Positions 16,952 to 27,191 of a stretch of 64,000 nucleotides of DNA are shown here, piece after piece (positions within the stretch are counted from its first letter, which is position 1; every line of letters starts with the position of its first letter). The DNA is from Anaerolineae bacterium. GTDB lineage: Bacteria; Chloroflexota; Anaerolineae; Aggregatilineales; Phototrophicaceae. The DNA is taken from positions 434,001 to 498,000 of the forward strand of contig JAFLCG010000003.1 in the NCBI GenBank assembly GCA_017303635.1. The letters are read 5' to 3'. The notes below the pieces were generated by a model. It was not told the DNA's origin. It worked only from the letters and a program-made list of their open reading frames with translations, and did no database searches. Made by a program: the position numbers and the translations under genes.

Positions 16952-18469
16952 CTATTTCTCCGCAATCGCCTGCATGATCGTCTGTTCGGTGATCTCTTCG
17001 CCGCTCAGTTCCGTAAGCTTCTGGCGATCGCGCAACACAATGACGCGGTGGCTGTAATCGACCACTTCCGCCAACTCAGAAGAGATGACTAACAAGGCCA
17101 TGCCTTCCGCACACAGACGTTTGATGATCTGGATGATCTCTGCATGGGCGCCGACATCGATGCCCCGCGTGGGTTCATCCAGGATGAGAAACTCCGGTTG
17201 GGATGCTAACCAGCGAGCCAGGATCACCTTCTGTTGGTTGCCTCCGGAAAGCTCGCCCGCAGGCTTATTCGAGTCAGGGGTGACGATGTGCAGAGCCCGG
17301 ATCATTTCCTCAGCGATTTCCTGCTGGCGCTTATGTCCGAGCGAGTTGAACCAACCCTGTTTGGCTTGCAGCGCCAACACGATGTTTTCGCGGACGGACA
17401 GTTCCGCCAGAATGCCCTCGACTTTGCGGTCTTCGGGACACATGCCAAAACCGTTCTGAACGGCATCTCGAGGTGACCGTAGCAACACTTTCTTGCCCTT
17501 CACCCGAACATCGCCTGCATCGTGGGGCACGATGCCAAAGAGCAGTTTTGCTGCTTCAGTTCGGCCTGAGCCAAGCAGACCCGCCAACCCGACGATCTCG
17601 CCCTTATCCACGTGTAGATCGAGTGGGTGCAGCATGCCATGGCGCCCAATCCCCTCTGCCTGGAGGAATGTATTGGTACCCGTATCTGACGTGATGCGAG
17701 CTGTGCTGTCCGCGGGATCGTTGATCGCCAAGTCGCGCCCCAACATCAGCGGGATTAACTGGCGCTTGGGTAAATCTGCAGTGAGGTGTTCCCCTACTTT
17801 CTCACCGTTGCGGAGCACGGTGATGCGGTCGGAAATCTGGTAAACCTGATCAAGAAAGTGGGTAATGAGCAGAATGGCGATCCCACGCGCCTTGAGCAAG
17901 CTAATGACCCCGAACAGCATTTGTACCTCATTGGCATCGAGGCTGGCTGTTGGTTCGTCCAGAATGAGCACTCGCGCGGACATATCGACTCCGCGTGCGA
18001 TGGCTACAATCTGCTGGATAGCCGTGGAGAAAGTCGAAAGTGTGCGTGTTACGTCGATATTGAGGTCATAGGTTTTGAGAAGGGCTTTGGCGTTCGTGTT
18101 CACCCTGCGCGTATCGATCATGCCCCAGCGCATGGGCTGGCGCCCTAAATAGAGATTCTCCGCGACGGATAGTGTCGGGACGAGATTGATCTCTTGGTAA
18201 ACTGCGCTGATGCCGAGCGACTGCGCTTCATGCGGGCTGTGTGGTTCAATTGCCTTACCATCGAGCAAAATTGCTCCATGGTCCTTGTTATAAACCCCTG
18301 TAATCAGCTTAATTAGAGTCGATTTTCCTGCGCCGTTTTCACCCAGTACCGCATGGACCTCCCCCGCGTACAGATTAAAATCGACATTCGACAGCGCTTT
18401 GACACTGCCGAAGGACTTCGTCAGTTTTTCAGTTTTCAATACCGCGATCGGATGAGCATTTGTAAACAT
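16952..18469 (-). CDS. ytfR: Furanose ABC transporter ATP-binding protein (YtfR-like)
   Basis: A 505-residue double ABC ATPase of the sugar-importer (RbsA/MglA/YtfR) type. The first NBD has Walker A GENGAGKST and Walker B LILDEPTASLD; the second has a degenerate P-loop (GLLGSGRTE) with an intact LSGGNQQK signature and LILDEPTRGIDVG. Both features are typical of the family. I start at the ATG at 18469 (MFTNAHPIAV); an upstream in-frame start at 18532 would lie inside the intercistronic hairpin region and adds an unlikely N-terminus. Confidence 0.88.
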   Translation of the reverse strand: MFTNAHPIAVLKTEKLTKSFGSVKALSNVDFNLYAGEVHAVLGENGAGKSTLIKLITGVYNKDHGAILLDGKAIEPHSPHEAQSLGISAVYQEINLVPTLSVAENLYLGRQPMRWGMIDTRRVNTNAKALLKTYDLNIDVTRTLSTFSTAIQQIVAIARGVDMSARVLILDEPTASLDANEVQMLFGVISLLKARGIAILLITHFLDQVYQISDRITVLRNGEKVGEHLTADLPKRQLIPLMLGRDLAINDPADSTARITSDTGTNTFLQAEGIGRHGMLHPLDLHVDKGEIVGLAGLLGSGRTEAAKLLFGIVPHDAGDVRVKGKKVLLRSPRDAVQNGFGMCPEDRKVEGILAELSVRENIVLALQAKQGWFNSLGHKRQQEIAEEMIRALHIVTPDSNKPAGELSGGNQQKVILARWLASQPEFLILDEPTRGIDVGAHAEIIQIIKRLCAEGMALLVISSELAEVVDYSHRVIVLRDRQKLTELSGEEITEQTIMQAIAEK

Positions 18470-18522
18470 AAGCGTTCCAAAGTGGCCATTTCCTAAGTCA
18501 TACTTTGATGAGCCGTAATATG

Positions 18523-18555
18523 GGCAAGCCACCTCCTGGTGGGGAGGTGGCTGCC
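18523..18555 (-). promoter_or_regulatory. Intercistronic hairpin between binding protein and ATPase genes
   Basis: A 10-bp perfect stem (18527-18536 with 18543-18552) extended by a bulged GGC pair, without a T-run. Such hairpins after binding-protein genes usually protect that part of the mRNA and keep binding-protein levels above those of the membrane subunits. Confidence 0.55.
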
Positions 18556-18587
18556 TGCATCATGAAGGAAGTGTCGAGCGAAGGAAA

Positions 18588-19550
18588 CTAGCCGCCAGTA
18601 CGGGCAGCATATTCTTCAGCCGCAGTATCCTGGAAGTACATGGCCGATGGCACGGGGATCAGCGCCGGCAGAGTTTCGCCAGCGAGATACGAGCGGATCG
18701 CCGCGTAGGCCTGCACACCCATGTTCGGGCTGAGCAGCACGGTTGCGTTGGCATCACCATTCATCATCGAGACAAAGATATCGTCGATTGCATCGACCGA
18801 GACCGTCAGGATGTCGTCAGCGGGATCGATACCAGCTTCTTTCATCGCTTCGATAGCGCCGATCAACATGTCGTCGTTATGACCGAAGACGGCGCAGATG
18901 CTGGCCGGGTCCAGAGAGTTAAGGAAGCTTTCCATGACTTCCTTACCACCGGTCCGGGTGAAATCGCCCGACTGGGAAGCGACGAGTTCCAGATTCGGGA
19001 ACAGAGCAATCGTTTCAGCAAAACCGGTTGCACGGTCGATCGCGGCGCTGGAGCCAACGGTGCCGTACAGTTCAACGATATTGCATTGTTCACGATTGGC
19101 GGTCGCGGTTGCCAGCCATGCAGCTGCCAGACGGCCTTCGTAAACGAAGTCTGAGGCGATACGGGTGACATACAGCGACGGATCAGCGGTCACGTTACGG
19201 TCAATGATGAAGACCGGAATTCCGGCATCCTGTGCTTCCTGGAACACTTCATCCCAACCGGTTTCAACCAGCGGTGCAAGGATGATGGCATCAACACCCT
19301 GCGCGATGAAAGAACGCAGCGCAGCGATTTGGTTTTCCTGCTTCTGCTGACCATCGGAAAAGATGAGGTTGATATTCTGGCTCTCAGCTTCGGCGATCAT
19401 CGCTTCAGTGAACGCCGTCCGCCAGCCGCTTTCCGAACCGGTCTGGGCAAAACCAACCGTGATTTGGTCCTGCGCATGCACTAGCACTGCAGATCCAAGA
19501 ATTGCGAAGATAGTGACAAGAACGGCTAAGAGTAATTGACGGGAACGCAT
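18588..19550 (-). CDS. ytfQ: Furanose ABC transporter substrate-binding protein (YtfQ-like)
   Basis: A 320-residue periplasmic-type sugar-binding protein with a signal peptide (RQLLLAVLVTIFAILGSAVLVHAQ, cleavage after AQ/HAQ). The mature sequence follows E. coli YtfQ closely through VGFAQTGSESGWR, DGQQKQENQIAALRSF, QGVDAIILAP, GTVGSSAAIDR and SQSGDFTR, which are ligand-contact or hinge regions of the galactofuranose-binding protein. There is no lipobox Cys, unusual for a monoderm but seen in Chloroflexota. AAGGAG precedes the ATG at 19550. First gene of the importer operon, divergent from a hybrid histidine kinase. Confidence 0.9.
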   Translation of the reverse strand: MRSRQLLLAVLVTIFAILGSAVLVHAQDQITVGFAQTGSESGWRTAFTEAMIAEAESQNINLIFSDGQQKQENQIAALRSFIAQGVDAIILAPLVETGWDEVFQEAQDAGIPVFIIDRNVTADPSLYVTRIASDFVYEGRLAAAWLATATANREQCNIVELYGTVGSSAAIDRATGFAETIALFPNLELVASQSGDFTRTGGKEVMESFLNSLDPASICAVFGHNDDMLIGAIEAMKEAGIDPADDILTVSVDAIDDIFVSMMNGDANATVLLSPNMGVQAYAAIRSYLAGETLPALIPVPSAMYFQDTAAEEYAARTGG

Positions 19551-19769
19551 GGATAGGTACTCCTTAATTGAGGGTATCGTTGGGTAATGAGGATTATTAG
19601 TATGGAGAGTTATATGAACTGGCTCGATAGGCATCTCCTTCTATGCTGAATCAGTTCCATAAAGAAGAGAGTGATCTCTGTGGCCCAGTATAGAGCGACG
19701 AGGTTGGGGACTTTTCATCCGTGAAGACGAATTATTGTTCAACTCTAGGATGAGAGAGAGGTTGTTGAC

Positions 19770-22226
19770 GTGACTTATACTGAAGCGACAACTATGACAC
19801 GGCTTTCGGTTCCAAAAGTGACACGCCGACTCCAGTACAGGCTTATCATCGCTTTTGTGGTGGTCCTGCTCATTCCAACGGCGATAATCAGTCTTTATAG
19901 CCTGCGGACTGCCGCAACCACTCTCATACAGAAGATCGGCGCAGAAGAACTGCGGGCGTTAGTTTCGCAGGCAAACGATCTCGAACAACGACTGATTGAT
20001 GCCAAAGAAGACCTGATCTTCCTCAGCCTGGCACCGCCCACGCGGCGCTTCGCAACCATCATCAATGGGGCCAGTGATGTGGCAAACACCTACCGCGATG
20101 CTCAGATCGTGCTGCTCCGCACCTTTCTCGAACGAGAGACCACGCCTTACCTTGAATTTCGCATCATTAACATCGGCGGACAGGAAGTGATGCATGTTGA
20201 TCGCACTGGCGAACTACCGTTCCGGCCTGGCAGTGTGAATTTTGCGGGGGAAGCCTATTTCAATCAGGCGATTGGGCTCGCCGGAAACCAAGTCTATATC
20301 TCTGAGTATGACCTGGATCGCACTGACGGTGTGATCAATGTTCCGCATGTACCCGTGCTGTACTACTCCGTCCCGCTGGAGGTCGACGGTTCAAACATTG
20401 CCGTGTTGGTCGCAAAAGTCAGTCTGATGTCGCTTTTCTCCGATATTCTTTCCAGAAATCCCTCACCGCTTTATTTGGTTAGCCGTGATGGCAGCTATTT
20501 GCTCAATCCGGATTCGGACAAGTTGTACGGTGGTGTCCTCGACAATAACGTCACCTTCGATGGTGAACGTTCACGCGAGGATGTGATTGCTATGTTTGCC
20601 AACCGCCAGGGAATCGTGACGGATTCAATCGATGCACCCGACACATTACAGGTTTATGTGCATTTGCGTCCAGAAACTCAGATTGCGATCCGCTGGTTGG
20701 TATTCCGCGCTATCCCGATCAGCGCTATTGTGGGGGAAGTGACTGCCACCCAGGAGATTGTCATACTCCTGGCGGTAATATCCCTGCTGGCAGCGATCTT
20801 GGTTGCTATTCTTCTGACACGGAGCATCGTTCGCCCTATACGGCAACTATCGGATGTCGCCGATAATGTGCGCCAGGGAAATTGGGATGTCATCGTGCCT
20901 GGCACTGGTGGACATGACGAGATTGGTCATCTGGCGGATGCATTCGACGCGATGCTGCGAGAGCTCAAGGCACTTTACGGCGGTCTTGAAGATCGTGTAG
21001 CTCGCCGCACTGCTGAGCTTTCTTCGGCGAATCTGAAGTTGAGCGAAGCACAGCGCAAAGCCGAAGATGCTAGCCGTGCCAAGTCGCTGTTTCTTTCCAA
21101 CATGAGCCACGAACTGCGGACGCCACTCAACGTCATCATTGGCTATTCGCATTCGATGCTCGCTATGCCACAAATGTTCAACAATGTGACGATGCCGGAG
21201 GTATACCGACCCTATCTCAAGCTTATCAAGGATAACGGTCACTATTTGATCGGTTTGATCAACGACATCCTCGATCTCAGCAAAATTGAGGCCGGAAAGC
21301 TCGAACTCGTCTGTACGACTGTTGATCTGCCGGAGGTTTTTCGCGGCGTCCTGGCAACGGCGACTGGACTGCTGAAAGACAAATCGCTGCAGCTTCGGCC
21401 TGAATACCCCGAAGACATGCCACTCGTGTGGGCGGACCCGATTCGTGTGCGCCAGATCATCCTCAATCTGCTCTCCAATGCAATCAAGTTCACAAACACA
21501 GGCAGTGTGACTTTGAAGGCGGAAGTTGATGACGATTGGGTAACGATATCCGTAATCGATACCGGCATCGGCATCCCTGAGGAAGGGCGTTTTGCCATCT
21601 TTGACCGCTTCCGTCAGATCAGCAGTGGTGCATTTACTGAGATCGAAGGCACCGGCCTGGGGCTAGATATCAGTAAGCAACTTTCCCAAATGCACGGCGG
21701 TGACTTGAGCGTGCATAGCCAAGAAGGCAAGGGTAGCCGATTTTCGTTTACGCTGCCTCTTGCAACAGCCGATCAGCTCATGACGAAGACCCTGCCTGTA
21801 GCTAATAACAACTCATTCACTATATTCGATCGCGAGAACATCGGTTCGGACGAGGTATTATCGATTCTCCTGGTTGAAGACGAAGTGAGCATGCGAGAGT
21901 TGCTGCGTCGGGCACTCGAGAGCGTCGGCTATTTGGTCATCGACACCCATGATGGCGCGCAAGTCATGGAGCTTGCGCTGGGGCTGCTGCCCAACTTAAT
22001 CATCCTGGATGTCAACCTGCCGCATGTCAGCGGTTGGGAGGTTATCAGCCAGTTAAAGGGCGATGCTGAGACGAAGGATATTCCGGTCGTCGTCTGTACG
22101 GCCTCACATGATCGGCAGCGGGCATTGGATGCCGGGGCAGCCGTCTTTTTGGGAAAGCCGGTGACGCCGGATGAAGTCATCACGGTCGTCCAAGAGCAAC
22201 TAAGCAGCGTTGTGAAACGGACATAG
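19770..22226 (+). CDS. Hybrid sensor histidine kinase/response regulator
   Basis: An 818-residue protein. Order: TM1 (about 25-45), an extracytoplasmic Cache-like sensor (50-320), TM2 (about 330-355), HAMP (355-405), a short coiled coil, HisKA with the phospho-acceptor His in [12 protein letters not shown], HATPase with N ([10 protein letters not shown]), G1 (DTGIGIP) and G2 (GTGLGL) boxes, and a C-terminal receiver with the Asp in LIILDVNLP and Lys in FLGKPV. I use the GTG start at 19770, which has a GAGAGAGG site. It is divergent from the furanose importer and followed by a lone receiver, so it probably senses the sugar or its binding protein. Confidence 0.88.
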   Translation: MTYTEATTMTRLSVPKVTRRLQYRLIIAFVVVLLIPTAIISLYSLRTAATTLIQKIGAEELRALVSQANDLEQRLIDAKEDLIFLSLAPPTRRFATIINGASDVANTYRDAQIVLLRTFLERETTPYLEFRIINIGGQEVMHVDRTGELPFRPGSVNFAGEAYFNQAIGLAGNQVYISEYDLDRTDGVINVPHVPVLYYSVPLEVDGSNIAVLVAKVSLMSLFSDILSRNPSPLYLVSRDGSYLLNPDSDKLYGGVLDNNVTFDGERSREDVIAMFANRQGIVTDSIDAPDTLQVYVHLRPETQIAIRWLVFRAIPISAIVGEVTATQEIVILLAVISLLAAILVAILLTRSIVRPIRQLSDVADNVRQGNWDVIVPGTGGHDEIGHLADAFDAMLRELKALYGGLEDRVARRTAELSSANLKLSEAQRKAEDASRAKSLFLSNMSHELRTPLNVIIGYSHSMLAMPQMFNNVTMPEVYRPYLKLIKDNGHYLIGLINDILDLSKIEAGKLELVCTTVDLPEVFRGVLATATGLLKDKSLQLRPEYPEDMPLVWADPIRVRQIILNLLSNAIKFTNTGSVTLKAEVDDDWVTISVIDTGIGIPEEGRFAIFDRFRQISSGAFTEIEGTGLGLDISKQLSQMHGGDLSVHSQEGKGSRFSFTLPLATADQLMTKTLPVANNNSFTIFDRENIGSDEVLSILLVEDEVSMRELLRRALESVGYLVIDTHDGAQVMELALGLLPNLIILDVNLPHVSGWEVISQLKGDAETKDIPVVVCTASHDRQRALDAGAAVFLGKPVTPDEVITVVQEQLSSVVKRT

Positions 22227-22258
22227 CACCTCAAATGTCATAGAAAGTCAGTTCAATT

Positions 22259-22639
22259 ATGGGTTATATACTGCTTGTTGAAGACAATAAAGATAACGCC
22301 GATATGATCATTCATATTCTGACTGCAGCGCATTACGATGTGCGTCATTTCAGCAGAGGGCTGACCGCGGCACAGGAAGCAAGGCGGTTGCGGCCTGATC
22401 TGGTCCTGATGGACTTCAACCTGCCCGATGTAGACGGTCGGACGCTGAGCAAGGTGCTCATCCAACAGATGGGAGGCGCACTTGCGCCTCCCATCATTGC
22501 ATGTACTGCTCGAGTGGGACTGAAAGAGGCTAAGCTGGCTGAGCAGTTCGGATGTGCAGCATTTTTACAGAAACCTTTTTCGCCTGAGGACTTGCTCGAA
22601 CTAGTGCAACGGTTCATCATCCCGCCCGCCAGCAGTTGA
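22259..22639 (+). CDS. Stand-alone response-regulator receiver protein
   Basis: A 126-residue CheY-like protein without an output domain. Acidic pocket DN near residues 8-9, phospho-acceptor Asp in LVLMDFNLPDVDG, and conserved Lys in FLQKPFSPEDL. It follows the hybrid kinase by 32 nt and is the likely next step of a phosphorelay, passing a signal on by protein contact. Confidence 0.85.
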   Translation: MGYILLVEDNKDNADMIIHILTAAHYDVRHFSRGLTAAQEARRLRPDLVLMDFNLPDVDGRTLSKVLIQQMGGALAPPIIACTARVGLKEAKLAEQFGCAAFLQKPFSPEDLLELVQRFIIPPASS

Positions 22640-22755
22640 GACCAAACCTTAGCGCAGTATACTTGGCCGAACAGAACATGAGCGCAAGAACATAACTTGA
22701 ACGTCGTGAATGCGCTGAATGCATAAATTGAACCTTACAATTTAGGATTTATGAA

Positions 22756-23832
22756 ATGACCACTCTGTTTGAGCTTGACCGTCGGTCGTTCTTGCGAAAT
22801 ATGGCTATTGCAGGCACTTTAGGACCCTTTGCAAACTTACTTGGAAATATTCCCCTGGAAAGGCGCCAGGCACCGCTGCGCGCCGCCATGATGAACGATG
22901 GGCTGGTGGTGAGTTGGGGCGCGCAGGGCAAATTGGCTGCGGAGCAATTCGGGCAGTGGCTAGGTGTTGAAATTGAATGGTTCGACGGCAACCTCGATCT
23001 CAATCAGCAGCGCGCCAACATGGAGGAGATTGCGAACCAGGATTGGGATTTTGTCGCTGTGCAACCTGGGAGCATCGGCACACTGGTCGAGGCTACAGAA
23101 CGTCTGACGAGCCGCGGTATACCGGTCATTGATATGGACACGCTGATCGCCCCATTCCCCATCTTGCAGGAGATCGGCGTTCTCACCTTTATCACCCCGG
23201 ATAACGTGGCTATGGCAGAAAGTGTCGTGCAGGTATTGGTCGACAAGATGGGCGGTGAAGGCAAGATTGCACACACCTGGGGGCGGCAGGGGCACACAGG
23301 TGCCCAGGGACGTGCGCAGGGTTTCTACAACGTCGTCCGACGGTATCCGAATATCGAAGTCGTGGATGATCAGCCCGGCGATTGGAATGTCGAGATGACG
23401 ACGGAGATCTGGGAAATCCTGCTCAATCGTCATCCAGATCTGACAGCAGGCTTCCTGCACAATGACGATATGGCGCTGGCTGCCCAGCAAGTCGTCGAGC
23501 GCTACGGTATGCAGAATCAGGTCATGCTGGGAGGCGTCGATGCGATGGTTCCCGCTATCCGGGCAGTCATCGACAATCGTCTTTTGGTGACCGCTCGCAA
23601 CTCATCTCCGCGAGTGCATGGCTGGGCGGTGCTAGCGGGGTATTATGCTGCTGTACATGGATTGGAACCCGCACGGGAAGAAATTCCACCCATGATCATT
23701 GCGGACGGCTCGCTCATCACGCGTGATGTGCAGAGCGATCCTGAACTTGCCAATGAACCCTGGAAAATACGTGGTTATGGACGCGACAATCTCGCTTCGT
23801 ATATTTGGGCGCAGGAACAACTGGTTTTCTAG
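22756..23832 (+). CDS. Tat-type periplasmic sugar-binding protein, orphan
   Basis: A 358-residue Peripla_BP_4-type binding protein. The N-terminus has a twin-arginine motif (DRRSFLRN, residues 9-16) and a hydrophobic stretch, so it is probably exported folded by Tat. Conserved sugar-binding-fold elements: DFVAVQPGS, GIPVIDMD, GQGHTGAQGR-like loop, LHNDDMALAA and GGVDAM. No permease or ATPase is adjacent: it lies between a receiver protein and a histidine kinase whose gene overlaps its 3' end. I infer that it presents a ligand to that kinase, as ChvE or LuxP do, and does not serve transport. Confidence 0.8.
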   Translation: MTTLFELDRRSFLRNMAIAGTLGPFANLLGNIPLERRQAPLRAAMMNDGLVVSWGAQGKLAAEQFGQWLGVEIEWFDGNLDLNQQRANMEEIANQDWDFVAVQPGSIGTLVEATERLTSRGIPVIDMDTLIAPFPILQEIGVLTFITPDNVAMAESVVQVLVDKMGGEGKIAHTWGRQGHTGAQGRAQGFYNVVRRYPNIEVVDDQPGDWNVEMTTEIWEILLNRHPDLTAGFLHNDDMALAAQQVVERYGMQNQVMLGGVDAMVPAIRAVIDNRLLVTARNSSPRVHGWAVLAGYYAAVHGLEPAREEIPPMIIADGSLITRDVQSDPELANEPWKIRGYGRDNLASYIWAQEQLVF

Positions 23833-25312
23833 ACCTTTGCAGCAACCGACCAGTAGCCTGAGGTTCATTATCGTTGCTCTGGGCACATTGATGTTTGTGT
23901 CTACAGGTATCCTATTTGCGTCCTACCAGCACAGGATGCGAGCGCTTGGCGAGGAGATTGAGCGACTTCATACTTTCAGCGCACTTGTCCAGCAAATCGT
24001 GGAGGCGCGGCTACGCATTCAGCAAACGCTCGTGCTGAATACACCGGGCAATGCACTGGCGGGGGAACTGGCGCTGGAGAATGCCATGGTGACCATCGAG
24101 GCGGCGATGGCGACCGCGCAGCCTGCCGATTACATCACACTAAGCCGGATGCAGCAATCCAGCTCTGACGCACTGAATGTTTACCGGAGCCTGGGTAGTC
24201 TTGTTGTGAGCAGCGCCCCCGACGATACCAGGCAAGTCGTGCGTCAACAGCTAGAAGCCACGACGACGGTCCTCCAAGAGCAAGGCGACCTGGCGTATCA
24301 GCAGATCCTGCTTGAAATGGGCAATGCTATACAAGACCTATCCTCATCTATCGTGGTGACTGGATTGATCATGTTCATTGTCCTGCTCATCTTTTTTGCT
24401 TTTGGCTATTTCTTCGTCGTGATGATTACTCAACATGCCAAGTCTGCCCTCCATAAAATTGGGCAAGCAGCCCAGCAACTCGCCCTGGAACGTTATGATA
24501 CACATATCGATTTATCCGGTGAAACGAATGCGGATATCGTCTATCTGGGGGAAGCACTCAATCGAATGGCCGAAAACTTACGAAAAGCCATGCGGTCAGA
24601 GTCTGATGCGCAGAAGCAGAACCAGCTACAACTGATGAAATTGGCGAAAGAAGAGCGCAAGACGGCGGTTCTGGAAGAACGTCAGCGCATTGCTCGCGAG
24701 CTGCATGACAGTGTAAAGCAGCAGCTCTTCAGCATCACGCTCTCGGCAAAGGCAGCGATGAACTTGTTGGATCACGCACCCAAACAAGTGCACACGTATC
24801 TCGACCATATCGCTCAGGCTGGGCATCAGGCGCAGTCTGAGATGACCGCGCTGGTGCAGGAGCTGGTTCCGGTATCCATGCAGGAAAAGCGGCTAGACGA
24901 TGCGCTGCTGGCGTATCTGACACCGCTGTGCGAGATCCATAACCTCAAATTCCTGTGGCGCGTCGTCGGCACTAATACGTTGACGCTGACACAAGAACAC
25001 ACGCTGTTCCGTGCGGTGCAGGAAGCAGTCTCGAATGTCGTGCGGCACAGCGAGGCGACTGTGCTGCATGTCTCCTGCAACTTCGGACTGATCACGCATG
25101 TCATCATCGAGGACAATGGCAAAGGATTTGTGCCGGACATTGTGCCGGTCACGTCCAGTGGGCTGGCCTTAATGCGAACACGCCTGATGCGGGCGGGTGG
25201 GCGTTATGAATTGCAGACGACAGTAGGTGCGGGAACCCGCCTAACCCTATTGATGGACCTTCGCCGGACATCGAATCCAAATACCCAAAAACAAACCCTA
25301 AAACTGCTTTGA
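23777..25312 (+). CDS. NarL/LiaS-type sensor histidine kinase
   Basis: About 511 residues from the ATG at 23777, which overlaps the end of the binding-protein gene; a TTG at 23837, 4 nt past that stop, is an alternative start. TM1 is FIIVALGTLMFVSTGILFA, a helical extracytoplasmic domain follows (about 130 residues), TM2 is VVTGLIMFIVLLIFFAFGYFFVV, then a HAMP-like segment, HisKA_3 with the His in ARELHDSVKQQ, and a HATPase (NVVRHSEA, EDNGKGF). The overlap with an orphan binding protein points to a joint sensor. The LuxR-type regulator follows by 12 nt. Confidence 0.85.
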   Translation: MDATISLRIFGRRNNWFSRPLQQPTSSLRFIIVALGTLMFVSTGILFASYQHRMRALGEEIERLHTFSALVQQIVEARLRIQQTLVLNTPGNALAGELALENAMVTIEAAMATAQPADYITLSRMQQSSSDALNVYRSLGSLVVSSAPDDTRQVVRQQLEATTTVLQEQGDLAYQQILLEMGNAIQDLSSSIVVTGLIMFIVLLIFFAFGYFFVVMITQHAKSALHKIGQAAQQLALERYDTHIDLSGETNADIVYLGEALNRMAENLRKAMRSESDAQKQNQLQLMKLAKEERKTAVLEERQRIARELHDSVKQQLFSITLSAKAAMNLLDHAPKQVHTYLDHIAQAGHQAQSEMTALVQELVPVSMQEKRLDDALLAYLTPLCEIHNLKFLWRVVGTNTLTLTQEHTLFRAVQEAVSNVVRHSEATVLHVSCNFGLITHVIIEDNGKGFVPDIVPVTSSGLALMRTRLMRAGGRYELQTTVGAGTRLTLLMDLRRTSNPNTQKQTLKLL

Positions 25313-25324
25313 ATAGGATGATTT

Positions 25325-26008
25325 ATGAGCGAAGTTGCGAATTCTCCCATTCGGATTGTGATTGCCGATGATCACGGAATGGTGCGTTTTGGACTGCGGG
25401 GCTACCTCGAGACAAAGCCCGGATTGCAGGTTGTCGCCGAAGCCGCGAGCGGCGAGGAGGTGCTGGCCATTCTGGAGAGGGAGACCGTCGATATCATCTT
25501 GATGGATCTGGTTATGCCCGGCATCTCTGGTGCTGAGGCAACCCGAATTATTTCAACCCAACATCCCAACGTGCGTGTCATTATCCTGACGAGCTTCCTG
25601 GATAGCGCGCATGTGTTTCCTGCTATTCGGTCGGGGGCTGCCGGGTACCTGCTTAAAGATATTCAACCGGATGAGTTGGCGCAGGCAATCGAGGCGGTAC
25701 ATCACGGCCAGTCGATCCTAAACCCCAAAGTGATCGCACAAATTGCATCTAATCTGGTGGATGATCACCAATCAGAAGTTGAGCTAATGAAGAGCCTGAG
25801 CGATCGCGAACTGGCAGTGCTTCAGCTCCTGACTCGCGGGCTGCAAAACCATGAAATCGCCACAGAGCTGTGTGTCAGTGAGAACACGGTCAGGACACAC
25901 GTTAGCAACATTCTGACAAAGCTGGATGTGCGCGACCGAACCCAGGCGGCGCTTTTCGGAGTGCGCTTTGTCGAGTATTTGTCGTCAGAGGGTCTACTAC
26001 GAAAGTGA
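25325..26008 (+). CDS. LuxR/NarL family response regulator
   Basis: A 227-residue regulator: a receiver domain with DD near residues 14-15, the phospho-acceptor Asp in IILMDLVMPG, Thr in ILTSF and Lys in YLLKDI, then a GerE/LuxR HTH (LSDRELAVLQLLTRGLQNHEIA through SENTVRTHVSNIL, quoted by its ends). It is the partner of the HisKA_3 kinase just upstream and likely controls the divergent importer or neighbouring genes. Confidence 0.9.
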   Translation: MSEVANSPIRIVIADDHGMVRFGLRGYLETKPGLQVVAEAASGEEVLAILERETVDIILMDLVMPGISGAEATRIISTQHPNVRVIILTSFLDSAHVFPAIRSGAAGYLLKDIQPDELAQAIEAVHHGQSILNPKVIAQIASNLVDDHQSEVELMKSLSDRELAVLQLLTRGLQNHEIATELCVSENTVRTHVSNILTKLDVRDRTQAALFGVRFVEYLSSEGLLRK

Positions 26009-26034
26009 ATGTGGTGTAACAGGTACTTCAAAAA

Positions 26035-26370
26035 GTGAAACGCCGGCTACGAGGGGCACCGATAAAAACAAAAACGGGAACACATCTTAATGCGTTCACG
26101 TTCGTCGATCATCTGTCTGTGTCTAGTGATTGCGACTTGGACCTGAGGGGTGGAATTCCGATAACTAGGCATATCCACTGCTTTGTTATACCTGCTCCAC
26201 TATCCACTGAGAGCAAGTTAAGCAATCCCGATAAAGACCAGCTTCGCGCGGATATTCTCGCAATGTTTCACCAAGGGATGAGCTATCGAAAGATTGGTGC
26301 TGAACTCGGTATTCACTGGACGAGGGTGGAACAGATTGTGCGGTCTCAACCCGTTCAATGTTTGGGATAA
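26035..26370 (+). CDS. Small HTH protein, dispersed family copy 1
   Basis: Up to 111 residues. Similarity to copy 2 (45824-46039) begins at a TTG codon at 26137 (LDLRGG) and continues to the end of the HTH segment: NPDKDQLRADILAMFHQGMS then YRKIGAELGIHWTRVEQIV. The HTH looks like the DNA-binding helices of resolvase or transposase proteins (HTH_7/HTH_38 type). The nucleotide sequences also match upstream of the HTH, so the copies are duplicates and not just related proteins. Residues before 26137 are probably not coding. It may be a mobile-element remnant. Confidence 0.5.
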   Translation: MKRRLRGAPIKTKTGTHLNAFTFVDHLSVSSDCDLDLRGGIPITRHIHCFVIPAPLSTESKLSNPDKDQLRADILAMFHQGMSYRKIGAELGIHWTRVEQIVRSQPVQCLG

Positions 26371-26410
26371 GGCGTGTCAGATTACGTCTTGTCTAGTTCA
26401 CATTAATTGA

Positions 26411-26448
26411 CTGATGTAGTGGCAAGGTAAACCCTGCCACTACATCAG
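26411..26448. terminator. Long hairpin between convergent genes
   Basis: A 14-bp arm (26411-26424) pairs with 26435-26448; inner AGG/CC bases extend it. It lies between the HTH copy and the convergent SH3 gene and can serve both, although no clear T-run follows. Confidence 0.55.
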
Positions 26449-26510
26449 CTCACGATTAGGGCCACTTGTGAGTATCGAAGATTGGCTGAGCGCTCACCTT
26501 GATGCGCGTG

Positions 26511-27191
26511 TTAACATCCCGGTACCCGCGCCTCACCATTGCGCTGCCCGTAATTCTCTGCCACATCTTGCACATTGTTTGCCGTGATCCAGCCGAAGCT
26601 GCTGGGGGTGATTTGCAAGCGGTAGAACTGGCGATCCGCGCTGATCTCAACGGCAAAGAAAGTCTGGCAAGTGCGGACGATCACGCCGATGCTGCCACCA
26701 CCAGGAACGCCCGACAGCGTGCTATTGGTATTGACCAGCACCAGGTTCGGGGTGATGCGGGTATTGACCTGGGCAGATGTCGGGCTGGCAACTGGAGCGA
26801 CAGGCGTCGGCGCAGGGGTTGAGGCAACTGAGGTGGCACTGGTCGGTGCCGCCAGTGGAACGCCGCTGCAGGTTGCCGGTGCGCCATTGCGCTGCCCGTA
26901 GTTCTCAGCCACATCCTGCACGGCCGTAGCATCCACCCAGACGCTGCTGCTGTTGGTGATATTCAACCGGACATAACGACCATCGGAACTCACTTCCCGC
27001 AAAAAGAATGTCTGGCAGGCGCGCAGGGTGACGCTGGTGGGGCTACCACCTGGACCACCCAGCACAGGCGTATTCCGCACGATCACCACCAGATTCGGTT
27101 GTGCCTGCTGTGCGGAGAGGGGCGAGACAAAGACGGCAATAGCAGCTATTAATACTGCAACCAACACGAGACGTTTGAACGAGACATACAT
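26511..27191 (-). CDS. Secreted protein with two SH3-like repeats
   Basis: 226 residues from the ATG at 27191, preceded by AGGAGG. A signal peptide (FKRLVLVAVLIAAIAVFVSPLSAQQ) is followed by two copies of a bacterial SH3-like repeat of about 70 residues (each with RTCQTFF/RACQTFF, YRLQI/VRLNI and a shared VQDVAENYGQRNG end), separated by a Pro/Thr/Ala-rich linker. SH3b repeats usually bind cell-wall or surface polymers. The near-identical ends of the two repeats suggest recent internal duplication. Role unknown. Confidence 0.7.
   Translation of the reverse strand: MYVSFKRLVLVAVLIAAIAVFVSPLSAQQAQPNLVVIVRNTPVLGGPGGSPTSVTLRACQTFFLREVSSDGRYVRLNITNSSSVWVDATAVQDVAENYGQRNGAPATCSGVPLAAPTSATSVASTPAPTPVAPVASPTSAQVNTRITPNLVLVNTNSTLSGVPGGGSIGVIVRTCQTFFAVEISADRQFYRLQITPSSFGWITANNVQDVAENYGQRNGEARVPGC

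Noticed and set aside
26499..26901. Plus-strand frames opposite the SH3-repeat protein
   Set aside because: They are shadows of the minus-strand gene, which has a signal peptide and two clear repeats.
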